From Rhodoferax sp. (GTDB taxonomy: Bacteria > Pseudomonadota > Gammaproteobacteria > Burkholderiales > Burkholderiaceae_C): a stretch of 64,000 nucleotides of DNA. A program made the position numbers and the translations under genes. Location: the NCBI RefSeq assembly GCF_030646845.1, contig NZ_JAUSLE010000076.1:1-64000 (forward strand). Reading direction: 5' to 3'. Below the pieces are notes generated by a model. The model had not been told where the DNA came from. It saw only the letters and a program-made list of their open reading frames with translations, and did not search any database. Positions 1 to 7,226 of the stretch are shown in pieces (positions within the stretch are counted from its first letter, which is position 1; every line of letters starts with the position of its first letter).

Positions 1-789
1 GGCAATGTAGCGCGGCTGGTGCGTCAGCTGGGCCTCAAAGCGCTGGATATTGGCCACGCCCACGCTGTGCGGAAAATGCTCGAACATCACCTGGTCATTG
101 GGGGAGTCGCCGACAAAAGCCCACTGGTTCAGCTCGGCATCCAGCTCGCGCCCGAACAGCTCGCGCACGATCCAGCGCGCCCCGACAAGTTTGTTGTGGG
201 CGCCAAACCAGCCGTTGATGTGAATGCTGCTGACCGAGGCCGTCATGCCGGCGCTTTGCATGATCCGGACCGCCTGGGCGATGTGTTCCGGGCCCAGGTG
301 CGTGAACTCACTGTGGTCGATGGCGATGTCGGTTTCGCGGCCGGCCGAGTCTTGCGAGAGTTGGGCGCCGGGCACCTCGCGCAGCACCTGACGCGCCACT
401 TCCTGCATCCGGCTGTAATTGGCGGCGCGCGTGGCGGCGTCCTGTTGATATAGTTTTGATAGCTGCTTGCGCAGGAGGGACGGTGGCTGGAGGCCAATTT
501 CATATAAATTCTGGCAGGCAAAGGCGGCCGCACCGGTTTCGGCCACGATGGCGTCGACCGGCCAGGGCAAAAGCCCCCGGGTGGCGTCGCCCCGCGCCAA
601 CGGTTCGCTCCAGCCAATCGGACGCCCGGTGATGGGAATCACGTGCAGGCCCGCGGCCTTGAGGTCACCCAGCGCCTGCAAAGCGTCGGGCGTAATCGCG
701 CCCTCGGTCGTCAGCGTGTCGTCGATGTCGGTGAAGACGCCAATGAGCTGGCGGCGGTCTGCCAGCGGCCAATCAGCCAGCTCCAGCAT
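1..789 (-). CDS. HAD-IIB family phosphatase, 3' end cut by window edge
   Basis: An open minus-strand frame of 263 codons starts at ATG 789 and runs off the left edge without a stop. The protein has HAD motif I near its N-terminus (residues 21-25, D-I-D-D-T), a motif II-like ITGRP segment, and a C-terminal GDSPND motif, the arrangement of Cof/mannosyl-3-phosphoglycerate phosphatase-type (HAD-IIB) enzymes of about 270 residues, so very little is missing. It would hydrolyse a phosphorylated sugar or glycerate in the cytoplasm; the substrate cannot be told. It lies 12 bp downstream of prfC and may be cotranscribed with it. A dispersed short repeat (456-503) encodes an in-frame insertion after about residue 94. 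The family is clear, the exact reaction is not. Confidence 0.75.
   Translation of the reverse strand, partial: MLELADWPLADRRQLIGVFTDIDDTLTTEGAITPDALQALGDLKAAGLHVIPITGRPIGWSEPLARGDATRGLLPWPVDAIVAETGAAAFACQNLYEIGLQPPSLLRKQLSKLYQQDAATRAANYSRMQEVARQVLREVPGAQLSQDSAGRETDIAIDHSEFTHLGPEHIAQAVRIMQSAGMTASVSSIHINGWFGAHNKLVGARWIVRELFGRELDAELNQWAFVGDSPNDQVMFEHFPHSVGVANIQRFEAQLTHQPRYIA
456..503 (+). repeat. Short dispersed repeat, copy 1 (inside HAD gene)
   Basis: These 48 bases match 7652-7699 in tlyA at 38 of 48 positions in the same strand orientation. The shared blocks are ATAGCTGCTT and GGCCAATTT. Here the element lies antisense to the host gene and is read through as an in-frame peptide insertion. 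Such elements appear to be common in Comamonadaceae genomes, which is recollection and not tested here. Confidence 0.6.
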
Positions 790-801
790 GTCGAAAAACG
801 A

Positions 802-2442
802 TCAGCCTGCGCTTTGCAGTGCCAGCCCGGCATGCTCGCGCAGCGGATGAAAGTGGATTTTCGGAAAGCGCTCCTGCGCCAGTCGCACGTCATAGGGCGA
901 AGTGCACAGGTAGGCCAGGGTGTTGGCGGCGTCCCGCGCCATGCGCATGGGGTAGGCCTCGCAAAAGGTCTTGAGCTCGGCCGGGGTGTCGGCAGTGATC
1001 CAGCGCGCGCCGGTGTACTGGCTGCTTTCCAGCCGGATGTCGGCGTCGTATTCGCCTTTGAGGCGGTGCTGCACCACTTCAAACTGCAGCTGACCAATGG
1101 CACCGAGCAGCATGTTGCCGCCGACCTCAGGCCGGAACACCTGAATCGCGCCTTCTTCCCCCAGCTGCGCCAAGCCTTGCTGCAATTGCTTGGTGCGCAA
1201 GGGGTTGCGCAACACCACGGTCATGAACAGTTCGGGCGCAAAGAAGGGCAGGCCGGTGAACTGCAGGTTGACGCTGCCGTCGGTGATGGTGTCGCCCAGC
1301 TGCACGCCACCGTGGGTGGTAAAGCCGACGATGTCGCCGGCATAGGCTTCTTCCACCGCCTCGCGGCGCTGGCTCATGAAGGTCACCACGCTGGTCGGGC
1401 GCAGCTCCTTGCCGGTGCGCATCACCTTGAGCTTCATGCCCGGCGTGTACTTGCCCGAGGCCATGCGCACAAAGGCGATGCGGTCGCGGTGGTTGGCGTC
1501 CATATTGGCCTGCACCTTGAACACCACGCCGGAGAAGAATTCGTCTTCCGGCTGCACTTCCCTGAGCACCGGCTGCTTGTTGACAACGAAGGAACTGGTG
1601 CGGGACTGGGGCGAGGGCGCCAGGTCCACCAGCGCGTCCAGCACTTCCATCACGCCAAAGTTGTTCACGCCCGAGCCAAAAAACACCGGGGTTTGCTTGC
1701 CCGCCAGAAAGGCCTCGTGGTCCCAGGTGGGTGACGCGCCGGTGGCCAGTTCCATGCTCTCAAACGCTGTTTCGAATTCGTGGCCAAAGCGCTTCAGCAG
1801 TGTGGCTTGATCGCTCATGGGGATGGTGGTGAAGTCCTTCGGACCGCGGTCGCTGCCGGGCTCAAATACCGTCATGGCCTGCGTGCGCAGGTTGATGATG
1901 CCGCCAAAGGTCTTGCCTTGGCCGACCGGCCAGGTCATGGGCACGCAGGGCATGCCGAGTTCGCGCTCGATCTCGTCCATGATGTCCAGCGGTTCGCGCA
2001 CTTCGCGGTCCATCTTGTTGACAAAAGTGATGATGGGCGTGTTGCGCTGGCGGCAGACTTCAATCAGGCGCCGGGTTTGTGCTTCCACGCCGGTGGCGGC
2101 GTCAATCACCATCAGCGCCGAGTCCACGGCAGTCAGCACGCGGTAGGTGTCTTCCGAGAAGTCCTTGTGGCCGGGGGTGTCAAGCAGGTTGATGACGTGG
2201 TCTCGGTACAGCATCTGCATGACGGATGAGGCCACCGAAATGCCGCGCTGCTTCTCGATTTCCATCCAGTCGCTGGTGGCATGGCGGGTCGCTTTGCGTG
2301 CCTTGACGCTGCCTGCGATCTGGATCGCGCCCGAGAACAGCAAGAGCTTTTCGGTCAGCGTGGTTTTACCCGCGTCGGGGTGGGAGATGATAGCAAAAGT
2401 GCGTCTCCGCTTTGTTTCTTCAAGGAATGATAGGTGCTGCAT
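802..2442 (-). CDS. prfC: Peptide chain release factor 3 (RF3)
   Basis: The 546-residue product is a translational GTPase that recycles RF1/RF2 from the ribosome after termination. The G1 loop (residues 20-28, S-H-P-D-A-G-K-T-T), the G3 motif DTPGH and the G4 motif NKMD are all intact, followed by RF3-type domains 2 and 3, and the length is close to the usual 529-545. ATG 2442 is the only sensible start. The first ~19 codons are richer in A/T-ending codons than the rest, and a diverged copy of the same 5' end lies at 4771-4827. This suggests that the present N-terminus was supplied by an integrated element. Downstream (12 bp) is the HAD phosphatase gene. Confidence 0.97.
   Translation of the reverse strand: MQHLSFLEETKRRRTFAIISHPDAGKTTLTEKLLLFSGAIQIAGSVKARKATRHATSDWMEIEKQRGISVASSVMQMLYRDHVINLLDTPGHKDFSEDTYRVLTAVDSALMVIDAATGVEAQTRRLIEVCRQRNTPIITFVNKMDREVREPLDIMDEIERELGMPCVPMTWPVGQGKTFGGIINLRTQAMTVFEPGSDRGPKDFTTIPMSDQATLLKRFGHEFETAFESMELATGASPTWDHEAFLAGKQTPVFFGSGVNNFGVMEVLDALVDLAPSPQSRTSSFVVNKQPVLREVQPEDEFFSGVVFKVQANMDANHRDRIAFVRMASGKYTPGMKLKVMRTGKELRPTSVVTFMSQRREAVEEAYAGDIVGFTTHGGVQLGDTITDGSVNLQFTGLPFFAPELFMTVVLRNPLRTKQLQQGLAQLGEEGAIQVFRPEVGGNMLLGAIGQLQFEVVQHRLKGEYDADIRLESSQYTGARWITADTPAELKTFCEAYPMRMARDAANTLAYLCTSPYDVRLAQERFPKIHFHPLREHAGLALQSAG
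2377..2403 (-). repeat. Putative att-type repeat in prfC (proximal copy)
   Basis: This 27-base segment encodes RRTFAIISHP of RF3, just before the Walker A loop. It is repeated at 4771-4797 in the same orientation with 24 of 27 identical bases. The 5' end of prfC is the known integration site of SXT/R391-family elements. I infer that the two copies are the ends left by integration. Confidence 0.6.
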
Positions 2443-2560
2443 GCCGTCAATTTTTCAATTATGTACGCGAGTATGTACGCAGGCTATGAGCATGCCACCT
2501 GAACCGCCTTGCGGTAACCGGCTGCGTACCGTAACTGTGCCTTTCGCTGCTTCCCAACAT

Positions 2561-2680
2561 GATAACCTAAAAACAGTACTACTGGATAACCTAAATATTG
2601 AACAACTCGATAACCTAAATACTACTTGACTCGATAACCTAAAAACTGCAATACTCGATAACCTAAAAAGTACAAGCAGA
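2561..2680 (+). repeat. Five 24-bp tandem iterons upstream of the Fic gene
   Basis: The 11-mer GATAACCTAAA occurs at 2561, 2585, 2609, 2633 and 2657, exactly 24 bp apart, with a partly conserved linker (mostly A/T, often ACT). The array ends 7 bp before the Fic start codon. Exact helical phasing (about 2.3 turns) and the overlap with a promoter-like sequence suggest operators for cooperative binding, probably by the DNA-binding N-terminal domain of the Fic protein itself. That assignment is inference. Confidence 0.85.
2626..2655 (+). promoter_or_regulatory. Candidate promoter embedded in the iterons
   Basis: A -35-like TTGACT at 2626-2631 and a -10-like AATACT at 2650-2655 are separated by 18 bp and lie among iterons 3 to 5. 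A start point near 2662 would leave a leader of about 25 bases with a weak purine-rich ribosome site (AGAGAG, 2679-2684). This is a motif match only. Confidence 0.4.
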
Positions 2681-2687
2681 GAGCACC

Positions 2688-4214
2688 ATGGCAACGCCAT
2701 CAGAAAACCTCGCCGCATCCCTCGGAGTCCTGAAAACATTGCAGGATCAGGAGGTTGTGGCCATTCGAACCAACCACTTGACCCGCACCCACAGGGAGCG
2801 GCTGCTCAAAAACGGGTTCCTCCGAGAAGTCGTAAAAGGCTGGTACATCCCGACCCGCCCCGACGAAACCCCCGGCGAAAGCACCGCTTGGTACACGTCT
2901 TTCTGGGCATTTTGCGCCGACTATCTCAATGAACGCTTTGGTGAGGACTGGTGCCTTAGCCCTGAGCAATCCCTGACTCTTTTTACCGGCGACTGGACGG
3001 TGCCCAGACAGGTACAGGTCCGCTCCCCGAAAGGCGGTAACAAGCCTTTGTCCCTGCCCCACGGGACCTCGATATTCGATGTCCGCCTGGAGTTGCCACC
3101 CGTGCCGGATGTCGAAATCAACAGCGGCTTGCGCATTTACAACCTGCCTGCGGGCCTCATCGCTACCTCGCCGACGCATTTCACCGCGCAACCCATTGTC
3201 ATGCGCGCTGCTCTAGCCGCAATTACGGATGCCTCTGAAGTGCTGGGCCGCTTGCTAGAGGGAGGGCATAGCACCATTGCCGGAAGACTGGCCGGAGCCT
3301 TTCGCAATATTGGCAGAGTCACCATAGCGGACAACATCGTGGAAACGATGCGGGCAGCGGGCTACACCATAACCGAAGCCGACCCCTTCAAAGGTATCCC
3401 GCACGTGGCGCTCAGCCTGCGCGAAACCTCTCCCTACGTAAACCGGGTCACGATGACATGGCAAAAAATGCGGGAGGATGTGCTTGCAAATTTTCCAGCC
3501 CCGCCGAAAATGCCACCCGACAAGGCGGCGTATCTTCAGCATGTTGATGATGTCTATGTTCTTGACGCCTACAACTCGCTGTCTATTGAGGGCTACCGGG
3601 TCAGCGCCGAACTGATTCAGCGGGTGCGTTCAGGTGACTGGAATCCCGACGCCGTGGAGGCGGATCGCAATCAGCGGGACGCTCTCGCAGCCCGTGGGTA
3701 CTGGCAGGCTTTCCAGCGCGTGAAGCAAAGCGTTGACCGGGTTTTGAGCAACGAGAACGCAGGGAAAGTGGCGGAAGCCGATCACGGGGCCTGGTATCGA
3801 GAACTATTCGGACCGAGTATCACTGCCGGTATTCTTAAACCTGCCGACCTTGCCGGTTATCGCAGCGGCCCGGTCTACATTCGCCGCTCGCTGCACGTTC
3901 CCCCGAACCGTGAAGCGGTACGCGAACTCATGCCCGCATTCTTTGATTTGCTCCAGAACGAAGCCGAGCCAGCCGTTCGCGTGGTCATGGGGCATTTCAT
4001 CTTCGTCTATATCCATCCCTATATCGACGGCAACGGACGCATGGGACGATTTTTGATGAACGTGATGTTTGCATCAGGCGGATACCCATGGACTGTCGTC
4101 CCGGTAGACCGGCGCAACGACTACATGGCTGCGCTGGAAAAGGCCAGTGCCGAAGGCAACATTGTTCCCTTCTCCCAGTTCTTAGGCCAACTCGTGGGGC
4201 AGTCCAACGGTTAA
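2688..4214 (+). CDS. Fic-domain protein with N-terminal AbiEi-like domain
   Basis: The 508-residue protein has two parts. Residues ~1-230 resemble the AbiEi antitoxin type: a short winged-helix segment (~20-60, containing HLTRTHRERLLKNGFL and W-Y-I-P) followed by the C-terminal AbiEi-like region. Residues ~285-508 are a Fic domain. The Fic active loop HPYIDGNGRMGR is complete (residues 443-454), and an autoinhibitory S-x-x-x-E-G motif lies upstream (S297, E301, G302), so it is a class II Fic enzyme that likely transfers AMP or another nucleotide phosphate to a protein. ATG 2688 follows five iterons, suggesting autoregulation. The gene sits inside a prfC-integrated element, so a toxin/antitoxin-in-one-chain or defence role is plausible but unproven. 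Confidence 0.85.
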   Translation: MATPSENLAASLGVLKTLQDQEVVAIRTNHLTRTHRERLLKNGFLREVVKGWYIPTRPDETPGESTAWYTSFWAFCADYLNERFGEDWCLSPEQSLTLFTGDWTVPRQVQVRSPKGGNKPLSLPHGTSIFDVRLELPPVPDVEINSGLRIYNLPAGLIATSPTHFTAQPIVMRAALAAITDASEVLGRLLEGGHSTIAGRLAGAFRNIGRVTIADNIVETMRAAGYTITEADPFKGIPHVALSLRETSPYVNRVTMTWQKMREDVLANFPAPPKMPPDKAAYLQHVDDVYVLDAYNSLSIEGYRVSAELIQRVRSGDWNPDAVEADRNQRDALAARGYWQAFQRVKQSVDRVLSNENAGKVAEADHGAWYRELFGPSITAGILKPADLAGYRSGPVYIRRSLHVPPNREAVRELMPAFFDLLQNEAEPAVRVVMGHFIFVYIHPYIDGNGRMGRFLMNVMFASGGYPWTVVPVDRRNDYMAALEKASAEGNIVPFSQFLGQLVGQSNG

Positions 4215-4230
4215 GCGCCTTTTGTCAGCT

Positions 4231-4767
4231 TCACCGCTCCCGGTCGCGCGTTGGATCAGGACCGGGTGAAACGTCACGGTCGCTGGTTTTATTGTCCGGC
4301 TCATTGCGTCCGGATTCCTCTGAACTTGCCTGTTGCCGGTCTGCCCCGGCGGCCTTTTTGAAGGCGGTAAGAACGTCCGGCAAATAAGCATGTTGCTTGT
4401 GCTTCGCCTTTTCAAACTCCTCTCCCAGCCTGGGGCTTTTAATTTCGCTGCTGTGGCTGTCTACAAGATGCGCCAGCGATGGCATGCCGTTATCACCGCG
4501 TGTAGCCGCGCTCGGCCAAAGCCTGAACGAAGGATCTGGGGTCATCGCTCTGCTGCCAGGCTTCGGTGACCTCGCGGATATGGTCCTTTTTGGTGAGACC
4601 CGTTTGCCGTGACTGCTCCTGCTCGTAAAGTGTGATTTGGCCGACCTGTCGCGACTTGTCATACCCTTCCGGCAAGGCAAGCTCGTGATCTCGTGCAAAG
4701 CTGCGGGTCACCCGCATTAGCTTGTCATGGTCAAAAGCAAGGTGCACCGCGCGCTTTTGATCCACGT
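4231..4767 (-). pseudogene. Frameshifted relaxase (MobA/VirD2-type) fragment
   Basis: Two overlapping minus-strand frames together read like the C-terminal part of a plasmid relaxase. The upstream frame has LTKKDHIREVTEAW, QSDDP and FVQALAERGY, then stops at 4493-4495. The continuation, with an RGD-type segment, PSLAHLVDSHSSEI and a Lys-rich tail, is in another frame ending at 4231. The shift lies near 4505. The N-terminal catalytic tyrosine/histidine domain is absent. The fragment probably comes from a mobilisable element. Family assignment is from motif memory and is moderately secure. Confidence 0.5.
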
Positions 4768-4827
4768 CTAGGGGTGGGAAATGATGGCAAAGGTGCGGCG
4801 ACGGCGGGTTTCGGCGAGAAATGACAA
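4768..4827 (-). pseudogene. Displaced original 5' end of prfC (19 codons)
   Basis: Read on the minus strand from TTG 4827, the sequence encodes MSFLAETRRRRTFAIISHP and then meets a TAG stop at 4768-4770. This matches residues 5-22 of the intact RF3 (LSFLEETKRRRTFAIISH) closely and breaks off exactly before the DAGKT loop. It is the leftover native start of prfC, separated from its body by the inserted element. Confidence 0.75.
4771..4797 (-). repeat. Putative att-type repeat (distal copy)
   Basis: This is the partner of 2377-2403, with 24 of 27 bases identical and the same orientation. Just past it, CCCC-TA-GACG here parallels CCCCGACG in prfC, so the similarity may extend a few bases further with a 2-base insertion. 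Confidence 0.6.
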
Positions 4828-5086
4828 GATAAAAATCCAAAAAAGGGCGCGAGTCGGTCAGATCGCGCATAGGTTCGCTGGTGGTGCTGGCGCCTCGCGT
4901 CTTGATGCGATTGTCCACAAAGAACTTCAAATCGCCGGTCAAAGAGGTGTTTCCCGTAACGGTGACCATGGGTAGATTTTAAGCGGCGTGCCCCGCATCG
5001 CTTTTACAGAGTTGAAGATGTTAGGCTTGGCCACGAATGGGGCTACCCGAACTGCCGCCAAAAAACACGTCACTTGGGAATAAAAA

Positions 5087-5437
5087 ATGAAATTGGTCCT
5101 GGCTCTTGCCTCGCTTTTAAGCGCTTGCGTTTCAAGCCACGCCGTCACCTGCGACATACTGGCGTCCCAGATTGAATCGAAGATCAAGGCTGCCGGTGTG
5201 ACGAACTTCACACTCGACGTTGTCGACCCAGGAAGCGCGGGCACGGCCAAGGTTGTTGGCACATGCGACCTGGGCAAGAAAGAGATCGTTTATGCCAGCA
5301 GCAGTTCAACCGTCCTCCTTTCCAGGGGTACAGCCGCCAATTCCAACAGCCGCAGCTCCGACCGGGGTCAAAGCGAAGAAAAAATGTTGACCGAGTGCAA
5401 GGACGGTTTCTTCGGACCGGATTGCAAGAGGAAGTAG
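5087..5437 (+). CDS. DUF1161-like small secreted protein
   Basis: A 116-residue protein with a typical cleavable signal peptide (MKLVLALASLLSACVSSHA, ~19 residues). The core, with a conserved C-D-I-L near the start of the mature part, K-I-K-A-A-G-V, and G-T-C-D-L-G-K-K-E-I-V-Y, matches the DUF1161 family of periplasmic proteins as I remember it. The C-terminus adds a Ser-rich linker and a two-cysteine end (ECKDGFFGPDCKRK) that suggests a disulfide. The gene stands alone between the prfC scar and the ahcY riboswitch. Function is unknown. Confidence 0.6.
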   Translation: MKLVLALASLLSACVSSHAVTCDILASQIESKIKAAGVTNFTLDVVDPGSAGTAKVVGTCDLGKKEIVYASSSSTVLLSRGTAANSNSRSSDRGQSEEKMLTECKDGFFGPDCKRK

Positions 5438-5468
5438 GTGCGGCGACGTGTGTTTTCCGGCCAATCCG

Positions 5469-5474
5469 TATAAT
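5469..5474 (+). promoter_or_regulatory. -10 element of the ahcY transcript
   Basis: A perfect TATAAT is placed so that transcription would begin about 5480-5483, exactly where the SAH riboswitch starts. The -35 region is poor. Confidence 0.65.
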
Positions 5475-5483
5475 GCTGCATTT

Positions 5484-5573
5484 CCGAGGAGCGTTGCAGT
5501 TCACGCACAGTGAACGAGGCTCGGACCGCGTGAGTTGGCACCCCGCCATTCACCGCATCAACCGCGCTCACCC
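5484..5573 (+). ncRNA. SAH riboswitch
   Basis: The segment contains the conserved CCGAGGAGCGTTGCA start. P1 pairs CCGAG (5484-5488) with CTCGG (5520-5524). P2 is a perfect hairpin, GTTCAC (5499-5504) with GTGAAC (5510-5515). A pseudoknot forms between GAGCG (5489-5493) and CGCTC (5565-5569) inside the conserved GCGCTCACC. This is the known S-adenosylhomocysteine aptamer, which raises expression of SAH-recycling genes when SAH builds up. It lies about 80 bases upstream of the ahcY start. Confidence 0.93.
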
Positions 5574-5654
5574 ACTGCTTTGTGAGGTGAGTCTTTCTTG
5601 GAAGCTTCTCCTGCGCAAGTGGTGATTTTTCAAAATCATTTTTTGGAGTTAAGC

Positions 5655-7226
5655 ATGAGCGCCGTATTGAAACCCGTCAAATCCCAAGTTAAATCCTTAG
5701 CCAAGGCCCAAGCCAAGGCACCCGTCAAGGCCCTGGTTAAGGCTCCCGTTAAAGCCCCGGCCAAAGCCGCCGTCAAGGCCGTTGCTAAAGTTGTCGCCAA
5801 AGTCGAAGACTTTGTTGTAGCCGACCTGGGCTTGGCCGCCTGGGGCCGCAAAGAATTGAACATTGCCCAGACCGAAATGCCTGGCCTGATGGCGATTCGC
5901 GAAGAGTTCGCCAAGTCGCAGCCTTTGAAGGGCGCGCGCATCACCGGCTCGCTGCACATGACGATTCAGACCGGCGTGCTGGTCGAAACCCTGCAGGCGC
6001 TGGGGGCTGAAGTGCGCTGGGCCTCGTGCAATATTTTCTCCACCCAGGACCATGCTGCGGCGGCCCTGGTGGAAGCGGGTACCCCGGTGTTTGCCTACAA
6101 GGGCGAGACCCTGACCGACTACTGGGACTACACCCACCGCATCTTTGAATTCGGCGGCAAAAAGGGCACCGCGCTTGAGGGCCCGAACATGATTCTGGAC
6201 GACGGTGGCGACGCCACCTTGCTGATGCACCTGGGTGCCAAGGCCGAGAAAGACATCAAGGTGCTGGCCAAGCCCGGCAGCGAAGAAGAGATCTGCCTGT
6301 TCAACGCCATCAAGGCCAAGCTCAAGCTGGACCCGACCTGGTACAGCCGCCGCCTGAAAAACATCATCGGCGTGACGGAAGAAACCACCACCGGCGTGCT
6401 GCGCTTGAATGAAATGGCCGCCCGTGGCGAGTTGGCCTTGCGCGCCATCAACGTCAACGACTCGGTGACCAAGAGCAAGTTCGACAACCTGTACGGCTGC
6501 CGCGAATCCCTGGTGGATGCGATCAAGCGCGCCACCGACGTGATGATTGCCGGCAAAGTGGCTTGCGTCGCCGGCTACGGCGATGTCGGCAAGGGCTCGG
6601 CCCAGGCGCTGCGTGCCCTGAGCGCCCAGGTGTGGGTGACCGAAGTGGACCCGATCAATGCGCTGCAAGCCGCGATGGAAGGTTACAAGGTCGTGACCAT
6701 GGAATACGCCGCCGACAAGTGCGATATTTTCGTCTCCTGCACCGGCAACAAGAACGTCATCACCTACAAGCACATGGCGGCCATGAAAGACCAGGCCATC
6801 GTCTGCAACATTGGTCACTTTGACAATGAAATCGACGTCGCCTCGCTGTCTAAATGCAAGTGGGAAGAGATCAAGCCGCAGGTGGACCATGTCATCTTCC
6901 CGGCCAAAGGCAAGACCCCGTCCAAACGCATCATCCTGCTGGCCAAGGGCCGTCTGGTGAATCTGGGTTGCGGCACAGGCCACCCCAGCTTCGTGATGTC
7001 TTCCAGTTTCGCCAACCAGACGATCGCCCAGATCGAACTGTTCACCAAGCCCAAGGAGTACAAATCCGGCAAGGTGTATGTCTTGCCCAAGCACCTCGAT
7101 GAGAAAGTGGCGCGTTTGCACCTGGGCAAGGTCGGCGCCATGCTGACCGTACTGACAGACGAGCAGGCCGCCTACATCGGTGTGGACAAAGCCGGCCCGT
7201 ACAAGGCCAACACCTACCGCTATTGA
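5655..7226 (+). CDS. ahcY: Adenosylhomocysteinase with Lys/Ala-rich N-terminal tail
   Basis: This NAD-dependent enzyme hydrolyses S-adenosylhomocysteine to homocysteine and adenosine. The catalytic body begins about residue 51 ([18 protein letters not shown]), has the NAD-binding GYGDVGKG loop at about residue 307, and ends in the family-typical [15 protein letters not shown] 5655 follows GGAG (5645-5648). No ATG or GTG lies between the tail and the body, so the tail must be translated. Residues 9-48 are ten 4-residue repeats of the K-A-x-V/A type, resembling histone H1 tails or AlgP, and are about 35 residues longer than usual for betaproteobacterial AhcY. The stop overlaps the tlyA start by one base (TGATG). 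Confidence 0.97.
   Translation: MSAVLKPVKSQVKSLAKAQAKAPVKALVKAPVKAPAKAAVKAVAKVVAKVEDFVVADLGLAAWGRKELNIAQTEMPGLMAIREEFAKSQPLKGARITGSLHMTIQTGVLVETLQALGAEVRWASCNIFSTQDHAAAALVEAGTPVFAYKGETLTDYWDYTHRIFEFGGKKGTALEGPNMILDDGGDATLLMHLGAKAEKDIKVLAKPGSEEEICLFNAIKAKLKLDPTWYSRRLKNIIGVTEETTTGVLRLNEMAARGELALRAINVNDSVTKSKFDNLYGCRESLVDAIKRATDVMIAGKVACVAGYGDVGKGSAQALRALSAQVWVTEVDPINALQAAMEGYKVVTMEYAADKCDIFVSCTGNKNVITYKHMAAMKDQAIVCNIGHFDNEIDVASLSKCKWEEIKPQVDHVIFPAKGKTPSKRIILLAKGRLVNLGCGTGHPSFVMSSSFANQTIAQIELFTKPKEYKSGKVYVLPKHLDEKVARLHLGKVGAMLTVLTDEQAAYIGVDKAGPYKANTYRY
5679..5798 (+). repeat. 12-bp coding repeats (about 10 copies) in ahcY
   Basis: Each unit begins with an AAG/AAA lysine codon and encodes K-(A/S/V)-x-(A/V). 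The copies are diverged at third positions but keep the 12-bp period throughout, giving a strongly basic, alanine-rich tail. Confidence 0.85.

Larger units (their letters stand above)
2377..4797. mobile_element. Degraded integrative element inserted in the 5' end of prfC
   Basis: About 2.4 kb between two direct copies of the prfC N-terminal coding sequence. Contents are the 5' end now used by prfC, an iteron-preceded Fic gene, and a frameshifted relaxase-like fragment. Beyond the distal repeat, 19 codons of a second prfC 5' end are preserved, followed at once by a stop. This is the footprint expected when an element recombines into prfC and replaces its first codons. No integrase is present, so this is probably a deleted remnant rather than a mobile unit. 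Confidence 0.6.

Noticed and set aside
643-1734. Long plus-strand open frame of 363 codons
   Set aside because: It is antisense to prfC, whose GTPase motifs are unmistakable. The composition (His/Gln/Val-rich) is that of a reverse-frame shadow.
2561-2680. Possible small CRISPR array
   Set aside because: The whole 24-bp unit is repeated with no unique 30-bp spacers, and no cas genes are nearby. Operator iterons fit better.
2455-2739. Minus-strand frame with repeated FRLSS peptide
   Set aside because: It is only the translation of the 24-bp iterons upstream of the Fic gene; the period is a multiple of three by chance.
4493-4969. Single 158-residue minus-strand gene
   Set aside because: The frame is a chance join of sequence upstream of the displaced prfC start, the prfC fragment in the wrong frame, and a relaxase fragment. 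The pieces belong to different sources.
5697-7121. 474-codon minus-strand open frame
   Set aside because: It is antisense to ahcY and shows the typical shadow composition; it is not a gene.
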